Shown here piece by piece: positions 35,379 through 44,161 of a stretch of 64,000 nucleotides of DNA. Positions within the stretch are counted from its first letter, which is position 1. Every line of letters begins with the position of its first letter. The position numbers were made by a program, and so were the translations under genes. The notes beneath the pieces were generated by a model. That model made no database searches, was not told where the DNA came from, and saw only the letters and a program-made list of their open reading frames with translations. Origin of the DNA: an uncultured Marvinbryantia sp. (GTDB taxonomy: Bacteria > Bacillota > Clostridia > Lachnospirales > Lachnospiraceae); the NCBI RefSeq assembly GCF_905201705.1, contig NZ_CAJKOX010000007.1, positions 62,001 to 126,000 on the forward strand. Direction: 5' to 3'.

Positions 35379-36311
35379 ATGAAGAAGTATTGTTTTGGAA
35401 TTGATGTAGGCGGAACTACCGTAAAGTGCGGCCTGTTTGATGTGAAGGGAACCGTGCTGGACAAGTGGGAGATCAAGACGCGGACGGAGAACAACGGCTG
35501 CAATATCCTGCCGGATGTGGCGGATACCATCGCCGATAAGATCCGCGAAAAGGACCTCGACCGCGATGAGATCGCCGGCGTCGGGCTTGGCGTTCCGGGA
35601 CCGGTCAACGAGGAGGGGGAGGTTCCGGCTGCGGTAAATCTGCACTGGGGTTATGTGCATCTGGTCAATCAGATGGAGCGCCTTACCGGGCTGACGGTCA
35701 AGGCCGGAAATGACGCGAACGTTGCCGCGCTCGGTGAGATGTGGAAGGGCGGCGGCGCAGGCTACCACAATGTCGTTCTGGTAACGCTTGGTACCGGCGT
35801 CGGCGGCGGTATCATTAACAACGGACAGATCATCACCGGCACGCATGGGGCGGGCGGCGAGATCGGGCACATCCACGTTACCGATTCGCTCACGGCAAAG
35901 TGCAACTGCGGAAACTGCGGCTGTCTGGAGCAGGTGGCATCGGCGACCGGCATTACCTTCCTGGCAAAGCGCCGTCTGGCGAAGGACGAAACGCCGTCCG
36001 TGCTGCGTAAAAAAAATATCTCTGCAAAATCCGTATTTGACGCGGTAAAAGAGGGAGACGCAGTTGCGATTGAGATTGCTGAGGAGTTTGGAAAGTATCT
36101 TGGCACTGCGCTCGCAAATGTGGCGGGCGTCACCGACCCCGATATCTTCGTAATCGGCGGCGGTGTCTCCAAGGCAGGTCCGATCCTTCTTGAATTCATC
36201 CAGAAATACTATAAACAGTATGCGTTCATCGCATGCAAGGAAACACCGTTTGCGCTCGCAGAACTCGGCAACGACGCCGGGATCTACGGAGCGGCGAAGC
36301 TGGTGCTGTAA
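35379..36311 (+). CDS. glk: Glucokinase, ROK family
   Basis: This kinase phosphorylates glucose with ATP. From ATG 35379 (GGAGG eight bases upstream) it is 310 residues with the phosphate loop GIDVGGTTVKCGLFD, the sugar-binding NDANVAALGEMW and GAGGEIGHIHV, and the ROK zinc motif CNCGNCGCLEQ. No DNA-binding N-terminus is present, so it is an enzyme and not a ROK repressor. It is co-transcribed with hprK (54-base gap). Confidence 0.93.
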   Translation: MKKYCFGIDVGGTTVKCGLFDVKGTVLDKWEIKTRTENNGCNILPDVADTIADKIREKDLDRDEIAGVGLGVPGPVNEEGEVPAAVNLHWGYVHLVNQMERLTGLTVKAGNDANVAALGEMWKGGGAGYHNVVLVTLGTGVGGGIINNGQIITGTHGAGGEIGHIHVTDSLTAKCNCGNCGCLEQVASATGITFLAKRRLAKDETPSVLRKKNISAKSVFDAVKEGDAVAIEIAEEFGKYLGTALANVAGVTDPDIFVIGGGVSKAGPILLEFIQKYYKQYAFIACKETPFALAELGNDAGIYGAAKLVL

Positions 36312-36327
36312 AGGAAATCAAAAATCT

Positions 36328-36359
36328 GAGGCGCTTTCCATGCGGAAGGCGCCTCTTTT
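36328..36359. terminator. Bidirectional terminator between glk and the class A PBP gene
   Basis: A 12-bp stem (36328-36339 with 36344-36355, one G-U pair) has a 4-base loop and T-rich sequence on both outer sides: TTTT on the plus side, and AGATTTTTG read on the minus side. It serves the two convergent genes. Confidence 0.85.
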
Positions 36360-39164
36360 CTAGTAAAAGGTGATCACTCCATCGTCGTAATACTGGTCAG
36401 CAGGGATATCCTCAAAGGAGGTACCGCCGCCGGCTTCAGTCTGGGAGGCGTTGCTATCAGCGGTTCCGGAACCGGCAGAGCCGTTATCCCCGCCGATCTG
36501 GATCACGCCGTCTGTGTTGCCGTCTGGCTCACCGGTCGGATTGTCGCCGGTGTTATCCTTCTTTTCTGTTTCCGTTTCGGATTCCTTCTCCGTGAGAATT
36601 TCCACGGCAGCCGTATGGCCCGGGCACTGCTGTGTGGGCGGTGCATAATTGGAATCATCCGTGGTGCCTTCGCTGCCTGCCGGACGCTGCACGAAAACAC
36701 GCGTCGTGGACGGACATGTTCCGGAGGCTTTCAGACCGGTTTCCGTGCACACAGCGACTGCTACGTGGACGTCGCAGGTTTGCGTCGGGACGGTGTCGGT
36801 CGTGAAATATTCCGTGTAGACCTGGCTTCCCCGCTGGTCTGCGGTACACAGACCGTCTACTGCCAGCTTGCCGGATTTTTTGCAGACGGTCGCCGTGGTG
36901 ATATTTTCCGGCTGCGCGAAAGATACGACCGGAAGTTCCGCGTGAATGCGGCTCATGATCGCGTTCCAGAGCGTCTTTGCATAGCGGCTGAAGCTGCTGT
37001 CATAATCGGGCAGGGCGTCGTTGTTGTCGTAGCCGCCCCACACGCCGCAGGTGTAGTAAGGGGTGTAGCCTTCAAACCAGATGTCCTTTGAATTGTCGGT
37101 GGTACCGGTCTTTCCGGCTACCGGCATGTCGCCCAGGCTGATACTGCCGTTTGCAGTGCCCTCCGGACTCTTAATTACGTCCTCCATCGCTTTTGTGATA
37201 AGGAATGCCGTGGTATCCTTTACCACGCGTGTTTCCTCGCTGGTGTTATCCAGAATGACATTGCCCTGGCTGTCCTCGATGCGGGAGTAAAATTTCGGTT
37301 TAATGTAGTTGCCGCCGTTTGCCAGCGCGGCGTAGGCGCCGGTCAGCTCCAGATTTACCACGCCGTCCGTGATGCCGCCGAGCGCCAGCGGCTGGTAGGC
37401 ATCGGAGAGCAGGTTGCCGTTCTCGTCCAGGTCGTTGTTGTAGAGCGTCGTGATGCCAAAGCGCTCCAGATAATCGATACCCACCTGCGGCGTGATCTCT
37501 GTCAGACATTTGACGGCGACGACATTCACGGATTTCACAAGTGCAAAGTGAATGGTTTCCAGACCGCTGTACCCGTAGTCGCTGTCCCAGTTTTTCAGTT
37601 CCGTACCGGAAGAATACGTGTAGGGCGCGTTGTCGTAAACAGTGGCGAGCGTTTTGCCGTTATGGTCGATTGCCGGAGCGTAGGCGGCGAGCGGTTTAAA
37701 CGTAGAGCCGGGCTGTCTTCTTGTCGACGTAGCGCGGTTTAAGGTAAGGCTTGCTTCCTTCTCGCCCCTGCCGCCGACGATCGCCTTCACGTAGCCGGTC
37801 GACTGGTCGATGACCACCACAGACGCCTGCGGCTGCGGAACGAGGGAAATGCGCTCGCCGAGCACGGTGTCTCCCTCTGCGGTCATCGCCTCTTTAAACT
37901 GCGCCGCGTAGGAGCGGGCAGCGTCCTCATCGTAAAACATCATATTAAAGGAAGCGTCCTGTGCCTCAAAATAATCCTGCACATCGGAGCTGCCGTAATG
38001 GATCGTACTGCCATCCGCTTTCTGGATGCTGAGGGCGTAATCAAGCCCGATCAGCGTTTCTACCGGATAATTGGCTGCGTTTGCAAATTCTTCGTCGCAG
38101 ATCTGCTGGATCGCTTCATCCTGTACGCTGAAGATCCGCAGACCGCCGGAATAGAGCGCCGTGTATGCCTGGCTCGCCGTGTAACCGGCGTCTTTTTCCA
38201 GATCCTCAAGCACCTGCTCGATGAGCGCGTCGGTGTAGTAGGAATAGATCGTGGTCGTGCCGGTCTGTACGTCCGTCTCCTGGATGCGCGAATAAACATC
38301 GTCGGCGAGCGCTTCGTCGTACTCCGCCTGCGTGATATAGCCCTGCTCCAGCATCGCGTTCAGTATTTTTTTGCGCCGGGCGGCATTTGCCTCCGGGTAG
38401 ACGATCGGATTGTAGCCGGTCGGATTCTGCGTGATGCCGGCGATCACGGTGGATTCCGAGAGCGTCAGCTCCGAGACATCCTTATTAAAATAGCGATGGG
38501 CGGCAGCCTGCACGCCGTAGGCGCCCGCGCCGAGGTTGATGGTATTTAAGTAATCTTCGAGGATCTTCTTTTTCGCCTCGTCCTTTGTCATGGTCTGCTC
38601 CAGATTTTTTTCCAGCTCCAGCGCCAGATACTGCTCCTGGAATTTGCGCTTAAAGCTCTCCGCCAGAGAGGACTCGTTTACCCAGTCCGGGAACACGCTG
38701 TTTTTCAGAAGCTGCTGCGTGATGGTGCTGGCGCCCTCCGAGAAGCTGCCGCCGGTGATGCCCACCACAAAAGCGCGCAGGATGCCGCGGATATCTATGC
38801 CGTTGTGCTCGTAAAAGCGTTCGTCCTCCACGGCGACGACGGCGTTTTGCAGATGCTCCGGCACCTGGTCGATGGAAACGGGCGTGCGGTTCGAGGTGGG
38901 GGCTGTCAGCTTCTGCACCTGCTCTCCTTCGGCGTTGTAAATGTAGGTTGCCATCTCTGCGGGAGCAGTGCTTAATGCGGAGATATCCGGCGCGCTCTTT
39001 AAAAGCCCCTGCATCATGCCGTAGCCCGCGCATACACCGGCGATCACCAGTGCGAACAGTGCAACGAGAAGCAGGCGAAGGAGCGTCATCCCAGCCTTCT
39101 GTTCTACCTTTTCCGCTGTCATATTCCGCTGTTTTTTTTCGATATCGTGTCTGCCATATTTCAT
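36360..39164 (-). CDS. Class A penicillin-binding protein (PBP1A-like)
   Basis: This bifunctional peptidoglycan synthase has about 934 residues. From the N-terminus there is a basic cytoplasmic tail, a TM segment (LLRLLLVALFALVIAGVCAGYG), a GT51 transglycosylase with EDERFYEHNGID and GASTITQQLLKN, and a transpeptidase with Ser487 in GSTFKP, the SVN motif (KSVNVVAVKC) and KTGTTDNSKD. About 170 residues of Ser/Thr/Glu/Asp-rich tail follow. I prefer the ATG at 39164 (AAAGGA nine bases before) to one at 39173, which would touch the RBS. Confidence 0.96.
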   Translation of the reverse strand: MKYGRHDIEKKQRNMTAEKVEQKAGMTLLRLLLVALFALVIAGVCAGYGMMQGLLKSAPDISALSTAPAEMATYIYNAEGEQVQKLTAPTSNRTPVSIDQVPEHLQNAVVAVEDERFYEHNGIDIRGILRAFVVGITGGSFSEGASTITQQLLKNSVFPDWVNESSLAESFKRKFQEQYLALELEKNLEQTMTKDEAKKKILEDYLNTINLGAGAYGVQAAAHRYFNKDVSELTLSESTVIAGITQNPTGYNPIVYPEANAARRKKILNAMLEQGYITQAEYDEALADDVYSRIQETDVQTGTTTIYSYYTDALIEQVLEDLEKDAGYTASQAYTALYSGGLRIFSVQDEAIQQICDEEFANAANYPVETLIGLDYALSIQKADGSTIHYGSSDVQDYFEAQDASFNMMFYDEDAARSYAAQFKEAMTAEGDTVLGERISLVPQPQASVVVIDQSTGYVKAIVGGRGEKEASLTLNRATSTRRQPGSTFKPLAAYAPAIDHNGKTLATVYDNAPYTYSSGTELKNWDSDYGYSGLETIHFALVKSVNVVAVKCLTEITPQVGIDYLERFGITTLYNNDLDENGNLLSDAYQPLALGGITDGVVNLELTGAYAALANGGNYIKPKFYSRIEDSQGNVILDNTSEETRVVKDTTAFLITKAMEDVIKSPEGTANGSISLGDMPVAGKTGTTDNSKDIWFEGYTPYYTCGVWGGYDNNDALPDYDSSFSRYAKTLWNAIMSRIHAELPVVSFAQPENITTATVCKKSGKLAVDGLCTADQRGSQVYTEYFTTDTVPTQTCDVHVAVAVCTETGLKASGTCPSTTRVFVQRPAGSEGTTDDSNYAPPTQQCPGHTAAVEILTEKESETETEKKDNTGDNPTGEPDGNTDGVIQIGGDNGSAGSGTADSNASQTEAGGGTSFEDIPADQYYDDGVITFY

Positions 39165-39300
39165 GTGCAGCATTCCTTTCTGAATTTGGGTAAAGAGTTA
39201 CTGTCCACTCCGTTCACAGCAAGTGGTTGAGGCTGGCGTGAACAGTAACGGTAAAGACAATGTTACAATTAGTTTACCTGTTTTTACAAACAGTTATCCA

Positions 39301-39335
39301 TAGTATAGCAGAAATCAAAAATAAATGCTATACTA
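39301..39335. promoter_or_regulatory. Back-to-back divergent -10 elements in a perfect inverted repeat
   Basis: TAGTATAGCA (39301-39310) and TGCTATACTA (39326-39335) form a perfect 10-base inverted repeat. Each arm reads as an extended -10 (TGCTATACT), one toward the class A PBP gene (minus) and one toward the yigZ-like gene (plus). No good -35 is seen for either. Each promoter's -35 region would fall on the other's -10, so they may exclude each other. The rest of 39165-39387 is non-coding with small inverted repeats (for example GTTACTGT at 39197 with ACAGTAAC at 39242). Confidence 0.65.
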
Positions 39336-39387
39336 ATAAATCATGAGGCGCGAATACGGCGCGCGATAAAACCACAAGGAGAGAAAT

Positions 39388-40032
39388 ATGGCGTATAATA
39401 TTGTTTACAGAGGCGGCGAGGGAGAGATCGTGGAAAAGAAATCCCGCTTTATTGCGACGGTACAGCCGGTGCATTCGGAGGAGGAGGCACTGGGGTTTAT
39501 CAACGGTTTAAAGAAAAAATACTGGAATGCCACGCACAACTGCTCGGCTTTTGTGGTCGGGGAGCACCAGGAGCTGCAGCGCTGCAGCGATGATGGGGAG
39601 CCGCAGGGAACGGCGGGCAGACCGATGCTGGATGTGCTGCTTGGCGCGGATATCCATGATGCGGCGGTGGTGGTGACGCGCTATTTCGGCGGCACGCTTC
39701 TTGGTACCGGCGGTCTGGTGCGCGCATATTCCAAAGCGGTGCAGGCGGGGCTTGCAGCCAGCGAGGTGATCGAGAAAGTAAAGGGCAGCCGTCTGACGAT
39801 CGAGACAGACTATAATGGCATTGGAAAGCTGCAGTATCTCCTGGGGCAGCGCGGCATTCCGATCGTCGGTTCCGAGTACAGCGAGGTGGTGAAAACCTCG
39901 GTCCTTGTGCAGGAGAATGACGTGGCAAAGCTGCTGGAGGCAATTACGGAAGCGACGAATGGAAAAGCGGCCTGTGAGGAGGAAAAGAATATCTTTTTTG
40001 CGTTTGTCGGGAAAGAACCCGTCATATTTTAG
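39388..40032 (+). CDS. YigZ/IMPACT-family protein
   Basis: This 214-residue protein has the UPF0029 N-terminal domain (KKSRFIATVQPVHSEEEA, CSDDGEPQGTAGRPML, VTRYFGGTLLGTGGLVRAY) and the C-terminal DUF1949 domain. Members are linked to translation control by homology with eukaryotic IMPACT, but the bacterial function is not settled. AAGGAGAG lies eight bases before the ATG. Confidence 0.93.
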   Translation: MAYNIVYRGGEGEIVEKKSRFIATVQPVHSEEEALGFINGLKKKYWNATHNCSAFVVGEHQELQRCSDDGEPQGTAGRPMLDVLLGADIHDAAVVVTRYFGGTLLGTGGLVRAYSKAVQAGLAASEVIEKVKGSRLTIETDYNGIGKLQYLLGQRGIPIVGSEYSEVVKTSVLVQENDVAKLLEAITEATNGKAACEEEKNIFFAFVGKEPVIF

Positions 40033-40039
40033 AAGCCGC

Positions 40040-40068
40040 TTGTCATTTTTTACGGATAGAGCTATAAT
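40040..40068 (+). promoter_or_regulatory. Promoter of murI
   Basis: TTGTCA (40040-40045), 17 bases, TATAAT (40063-40068), beginning just after the yigZ-like stop codon. Confidence 0.85.
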
Positions 40069-40120
40069 GTACGAAAGAGCAGCGGCGGATGCCGGCTGAA
40101 TGAAAACAAGGGGAGCATAT

Positions 40121-40948
40121 ATGGGAGCCAGAGAAAAGGAAAGACCGATCGGTATCTTTGATTCCGGCGTAGGCGGTCTGACAGTTACGCGAGAGGTGAT
40201 GCGCAATATCCCGGAAGAACGGATCGTATATTTCGGGGATACCGCGCGCGTGCCTTATGGAAGTAAATCAAAAGAGACGATCCTGCGCTATTCCAGGCAG
40301 ATCGTGCGTTTTCTGCTGTCGCAGGAGGTAAAGGCAATCGTGGTGGCGTGCAATACTGCGAGCGCGTTTGCGCTGGAGGAGATCCGTCACGAGCTGTCTG
40401 TCCCGATCATCGGCGTGGTGAAGCCGGGAGCGAAGGTGGCGTGCGCGGCGACGAAAAATAACCGCATCGGCGTGATCGGCACGAAGGGAACGATCGCAAG
40501 CGGTCTGTATACGGAATTTATCCGCCAGATCAGGCCGGACGCGGAGGTGATCGGAAAAGCGTGCCCGCTGTTTGTGCCGCTGGTGGAGGAGAGCATGATG
40601 AAGGACCCGGTGACGGAGGAAATGGCGAGGCGCTATCTCGCCGCGCTGAAGGAGCAGGATATCGACACGCTGATCCTTGGATGCACGCATTATCCGCTTT
40701 TGCGCTCCATGATCGGCGAGATCATGGGCGACGGCGTCACGCTGGTGAATCCGGCATACGAGACGGCGTGCAGCCTGCGCGAGCTGCTGATCCGGGAGGA
40801 TCTGCAGAACACGGAGCCGCTGGATATGGAGAAAAATCCACATCGTTTCTACGTGAGCGATGCGCCGGAGAGCTTTATCAGCTTTGCAAATTCGATCCTG
40901 CCGGTAAATATTGAGAACGTACAGAAAATTAATATCGAGGAGTACTAA
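40121..40948 (+). CDS. murI: Glutamate racemase
   Basis: MurI makes D-glutamate for peptidoglycan. The 275-residue protein from ATG 40121 (AGGGGAG upstream) has IGIFDSGVGGLTV, the first catalytic Cys in VACNTASA and the second in LGCTHYPLL. It is followed directly, with no gap, by the DUF1934 gene. Confidence 0.97.
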   Translation: MGAREKERPIGIFDSGVGGLTVTREVMRNIPEERIVYFGDTARVPYGSKSKETILRYSRQIVRFLLSQEVKAIVVACNTASAFALEEIRHELSVPIIGVVKPGAKVACAATKNNRIGVIGTKGTIASGLYTEFIRQIRPDAEVIGKACPLFVPLVEESMMKDPVTEEMARRYLAALKEQDIDTLILGCTHYPLLRSMIGEIMGDGVTLVNPAYETACSLRELLIREDLQNTEPLDMEKNPHRFYVSDAPESFISFANSILPVNIENVQKINIEEY

Positions 40949-41395
40949 ATGACAGAAGAAGTTTTGGTGAGCATTAAAGGAATGCAGGTGCTTGCGATGG
41001 ACGACGGGGACGAGGTGGAGGTTGTTACAAGCGGAAAATACCTGCACAAAAACGGAAAGCATTATATCAGTTATGAGGAAGTCATGGAAGGAATGGAGGG
41101 CACCATTCAGAATCTCATAAAGCTTGACGCGGACGGCATGGAAGTGACGAAGCGCGGACTGACAAATGTCCATATGGTCTTTGAAAAGGACAAGAAAAAT
41201 GTTACGTGTTACGAGACGCCTTTCGGCAATCTGATGGTGGGGATCGCGGCGACAAACATCGACGTGAAGAATGATGAAAAAAATATTGCCGTGACGGTGA
41301 ACTATGCGCTGGATATCAACTATGAGCATCTGGCGGACTGCACCATCAATATGAGCGTTCAGTCCAAAGACGGCGGAGACTTCCGGCTGAGTTAG
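40949..41395 (+). CDS. DUF1934 (YwiB-like) beta-barrel protein
   Basis: This 148-residue cytoplasmic protein resembles the DUF1934 family, small calycin-like barrels of unknown function that often sit beside murI or argS in Firmicutes. Visible features are KGKHYISYEE-like strands, ETPFGNLMVGI and a C-terminal NYALDINYEHLADCTINMSV. It begins at the base after the murI stop, so translation is probably coupled. Confidence 0.75.
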   Translation: MTEEVLVSIKGMQVLAMDDGDEVEVVTSGKYLHKNGKHYISYEEVMEGMEGTIQNLIKLDADGMEVTKRGLTNVHMVFEKDKKNVTCYETPFGNLMVGIAATNIDVKNDEKNIAVTVNYALDINYEHLADCTINMSVQSKDGGDFRLS

Positions 41396-41420
41396 AATGA
41401 TGATCCAAAGGAGGGCAGTT

Positions 41421-42131
41421 ATGAAAAGAAAAAGATTTGTTCTGTTGTCTGCTGCGCTGTGCATGATGGCGCCATCCGGTATTTGCTTCGCGGAGGAGGA
41501 CGGCGCATTTTCCGGAGAATCTGTCGGAATCATATCGGATTACGCCGCAGTGAGGGAAACATCTTATCTTCAGCAGCTTGACGTTTCCATTCCGATTTTT
41601 GACGGACCGGGTTATGATAACAATTATGTGAGAAACATTGAGCGCTCCACACTTTACACGATCGTGGAAGAGGAAATGGATGGAGAGGGAAATCTCTGGG
41701 GCAGGCTGAAATCCGGCGCGGGCTGGGTAGATCTGGAGAGAGCGCGCGCTGCAGAGAACGATCCGGGACCGGTCGCTATTTATTTCGCGGGGGATACGCT
41801 TCCGGAAAATGAAGAGTTTCTGGAGTATAGCGAAGGTGATTCCTGGTATCCTGAAAGAATTGCGTTCCAGGCAAATGAGCCGCTGACAGATATAAGCTTT
41901 CTTTTCCTTGTGCCTGGGGAAGATTATGAGGACGGGGAAGCGCTGTGCGTGATCAATGCGCTGGAAGAAGGAGAAATCTTTGTCGCGGAAGTGTCATTCC
42001 CCGGAGATATGACTGCTTATGGGCTTACCTGCACGGCAGAGGACGGAACGGAACACAGATATACGGTTTCTATCAGCGGAAGAAACGGTTCGCTGGTGAT
42101 TATAGAAGAGGCTGCTGCATCTAGCTTTTAG
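41421..42131 (+). CDS. Secreted protein with an SH3-like region, function unknown
   Basis: I do not recognise a named family. From ATG 41421 (AAAGGAGGG upstream) the 236-residue product has a signal peptide (KRKRFVLLSAALCMMAPSGICFA). An SH3b-like stretch (residues about 45-95: SIPIFDGPGYDNNYVRNIERSTLYTIVEE is its span, ending WGRLKSGAGWVDLERA) is followed by a beta-rich acidic C-terminus. There is a cysteine in the signal region (GICFAEE), but its context is not a good lipobox. The stop codon lies inside the terminator stem. Confidence 0.7.
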   Translation: MKRKRFVLLSAALCMMAPSGICFAEEDGAFSGESVGIISDYAAVRETSYLQQLDVSIPIFDGPGYDNNYVRNIERSTLYTIVEEEMDGEGNLWGRLKSGAGWVDLERARAAENDPGPVAIYFAGDTLPENEEFLEYSEGDSWYPERIAFQANEPLTDISFLFLVPGEDYEDGEALCVINALEEGEIFVAEVSFPGDMTAYGLTCTAEDGTEHRYTVSISGRNGSLVIIEEAAASSF

Positions 42132-42142
42132 ATGCGGCAGCC
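42110..42142 (+). terminator. Intrinsic terminator after the SH3-like gene
   Basis: A 14-bp stem with one G-U pair (42110-42123 with 42129-42142) is followed by TTCGCTTTTT. It overlaps the stop codon and also separates the convergent aspS gene. Confidence 0.82.
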
Positions 42143-42150
42143 TTCGCTTT

Positions 42151-43914
42151 TTAATCCTCTTTTTTCGGCATTTCAATGCGGATATGCACGTCTTCAAGCT
42201 GCTTCGGCTCTACGGCTGCCGGAGCGCCCATCATGATATCCTGCGCGTTTTTGTTCATCGGGAACGGAATGATCTCGCGGATACTTTCCTCACCGGCGAT
42301 CAGCATGACCATACGGTCCACGCCCGGTGCAATACCTGCATGAGGCGGAGCGCCGTAGCAGAATGCGTTGTACATCGCCGGGAATTTCGCTTTTACGGCG
42401 TCCTCGCCAAGTCCGACGAGATTGAACGCTTTTACCATGATCTCCGGATCGTGGTTGCGGACAGCGCCGGAGGAGAGCTCCACGCCGTTGCACACGAGGT
42501 CGTACTGGTAAGCAAGAATTTCCAGCGGGTCCTGCTCTTCAAGCGCTTTCATACCGCCCTGCGGCATAGAGAACGGGTTGTGGCAGAATTCCAGTTCGCC
42601 GGATTCCTCGCCGATCTCATACATCGGGAAGTCAACGATCCAGCAGAATTCGTAGCAGTCTGTTTTCATATGGGAAGGGCACGCTGCGCCCAGCATTTTG
42701 CGGAGCACGCCGGCGGTTTTCTGCGCCGCGCCCTTTTTGCCGGCGGAAAGACCGATAAAGTCGCCCGGCTTTAAGCCGAGAGCTTCGACCACCTCTGCTT
42801 TGCGTTCCTGCAGGAATTTGGAGATGCCGCCGACAAAGTCGCCGTTAGCATCCACACGGAACCAGTAAGCTTTATTCCCGCTCTGCACCTCAACGTCCGC
42901 GCACAGCTTGTCGATTACCTTTCTTGTTCCTTCAAAGCCGGAAACGACGACAGCTTTTACTGTCTGTCCTTCGAACGGTCCGAAGCCGCAGTCCGCCATG
43001 CATGCGGTCGCATCCTGCACCAGCAGATCAATCCGCAGGTCGGGCTTGTCCGTGCCGTACTGCTCCATCGCATCGAGATAGGAGATGCGTCTGAACGGAG
43101 CAGCGGAGGCGGTGTGATAAACGCCGTATTTTGCGAAGATCGGCGGAAGCACATCCTCCAGGACTGCAAAAACGTCCTCCTGGTCGGCGAAAGCCATCTC
43201 CATATCGAGCTGATAAAACTCGCCCGGGGAGCGGTCTGCGCGCGCATCCTCGTCGCGGAAGCACGGCGCGATCTGGAAGTAGCGGTCGAAGCCGGACGCC
43301 ATCAGAAGCTGCTTGAACTGCTGCGGAGCCTGCGGCAGCGCATAGAATTTGCCCGGATGATTTCTGGACGGCACCAGATAATCGCGCGCGCCCTCGGGGG
43401 AGGAGCAGGTGAGGATCGGGGTGGTGATCTCCAGGAAATCGTGTGCGATCATGCTTGTGCGCAGATCCGCCACGACTTTGCTTCTTAATGTAATCTTATC
43501 CTTCACTGCCGGATTGCGCAGATCCAGGTAGCGGTATTTCAGACGGGTGTTCTCATCCGCTTCTTTTGAGCGGGCGATCTGGAACGGCAGCTCGTTGTAG
43601 CGGCATTTGCCGAGCAGCTCGATCTTCTCCGGAACCACCTCGATCTCTCCGGTCGGAAGCGCTGCGTTTTTGCTGGAGCGCTCGCGCACCGTACCGCTGA
43701 CGGAAATCGTGGATTCATAGTTGATCCCGTCGATCACATTCATCATTTCTTCTGTTTCGATAACGACCTGCGTCACGCCGTAATAGTCTCTCAAAATCAA
43801 AAATCCCAGGTTTTTGCTTACTTTTCTGAGATTGTCAAACCAGCCGACAATTTTTACCTGTGCGCCCACGTCGCTGATACGAAGAGCGCCGCAGGTATGT
43901 GTTCTTCCCTGCAT
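42151..43914 (-). CDS. aspS: Aspartyl-tRNA synthetase
   Basis: This is a bacterial-type class II synthetase of about 587 residues: an OB-fold anticodon-binding domain (VGWFDNLRKVSKNLGFLILRD), motif 2 region (CFRDEDARADRSPGEFYQLDMEMAF), a GAD insert, and motif 3 (GIAPGVDRMVMLIAG). I prefer the ATG at 43914 (AAAAGGA 11 bases upstream); an ATG at 43926 sits against the RBS. It ends convergently with the SH3-like gene. No T-box leader is present, since the leader is only about 45 bases. Confidence 0.97.
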   Translation of the reverse strand: MQGRTHTCGALRISDVGAQVKIVGWFDNLRKVSKNLGFLILRDYYGVTQVVIETEEMMNVIDGINYESTISVSGTVRERSSKNAALPTGEIEVVPEKIELLGKCRYNELPFQIARSKEADENTRLKYRYLDLRNPAVKDKITLRSKVVADLRTSMIAHDFLEITTPILTCSSPEGARDYLVPSRNHPGKFYALPQAPQQFKQLLMASGFDRYFQIAPCFRDEDARADRSPGEFYQLDMEMAFADQEDVFAVLEDVLPPIFAKYGVYHTASAAPFRRISYLDAMEQYGTDKPDLRIDLLVQDATACMADCGFGPFEGQTVKAVVVSGFEGTRKVIDKLCADVEVQSGNKAYWFRVDANGDFVGGISKFLQERKAEVVEALGLKPGDFIGLSAGKKGAAQKTAGVLRKMLGAACPSHMKTDCYEFCWIVDFPMYEIGEESGELEFCHNPFSMPQGGMKALEEQDPLEILAYQYDLVCNGVELSSGAVRNHDPEIMVKAFNLVGLGEDAVKAKFPAMYNAFCYGAPPHAGIAPGVDRMVMLIAGEESIREIIPFPMNKNAQDIMMGAPAAVEPKQLEDVHIRIEMPKKED

Positions 43915-43966
43915 AATTTCATCCATCCTTTTCCAGCATGTATTTTCACGCTAAATTTCGCTGTTC

Positions 43967-43995
43967 ATTATACTATCTGGCGGGAAGGAAGTCAA
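43967..43995 (-). promoter_or_regulatory. Promoter of aspS
   Basis: On the minus strand, TTGACT (43990-43995), 17 bases, TATAAT (43967-43972). The leader to the start codon is short. Confidence 0.85.
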
Positions 43996-44052
43996 TGTTT
44001 GACTGGTACTTATTACTAAAAATAGTCATCAAATTTTGTCTAATATTCCGTC

Positions 44053-44081
44053 TTGCCAAGTTTGTGATCATAGGGTATGAT
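44053..44081 (+). promoter_or_regulatory. Promoter of the pgi-fba-pfp-tpi operon
   Basis: TTGCCA (44053-44058), 17 bases, TATGAT (44076-44081). It is divergent from aspS. An AT-rich palindromic operator candidate lies immediately downstream. Confidence 0.85.
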
Positions 44082-44087
44082 ACTAAT

Positions 44088-44114
44088 AAATTAATTAATT
44101 TAAATAATTAAATA
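44088..44114 (+). promoter_or_regulatory. AT-rich palindromic operator candidate at the pgi promoter
   Basis: A perfect 14-base palindrome (AAATTAATTAATTT, 44088-44101) overlaps the core ATTAATTTAA (44094-44103), at the expected transcription start. The same core occurs at 56872 and 63821, with a one-mismatch inverse copy at 63984-64000. A repressor here would block the operon; ROK is the best candidate by association. Confidence 0.6.
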
Positions 44115-44161
44115 AGCATTTGCAAATGTAAAGAAAAAGTTTTAGCTTTGAGGTGTGAAGA

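Noticed and set aside
34281..35876. A 531-codon minus-strand frame across hprK and glk
   Set aside because: It runs antisense across two established genes and a gene boundary; composition is that of a shadow frame.
39293..39301. TTATCCATA resembling a DnaA box
   Set aside because: It is a single copy with one mismatch, with no cluster, no dnaA/dnaN genes and no AT-rich unwinding element, so it does not support an origin.
43927..43966. A T-box or other riboswitch in front of aspS
   Set aside because: The leader is only about 45 bases and has no specifier loop, antiterminator or terminator.
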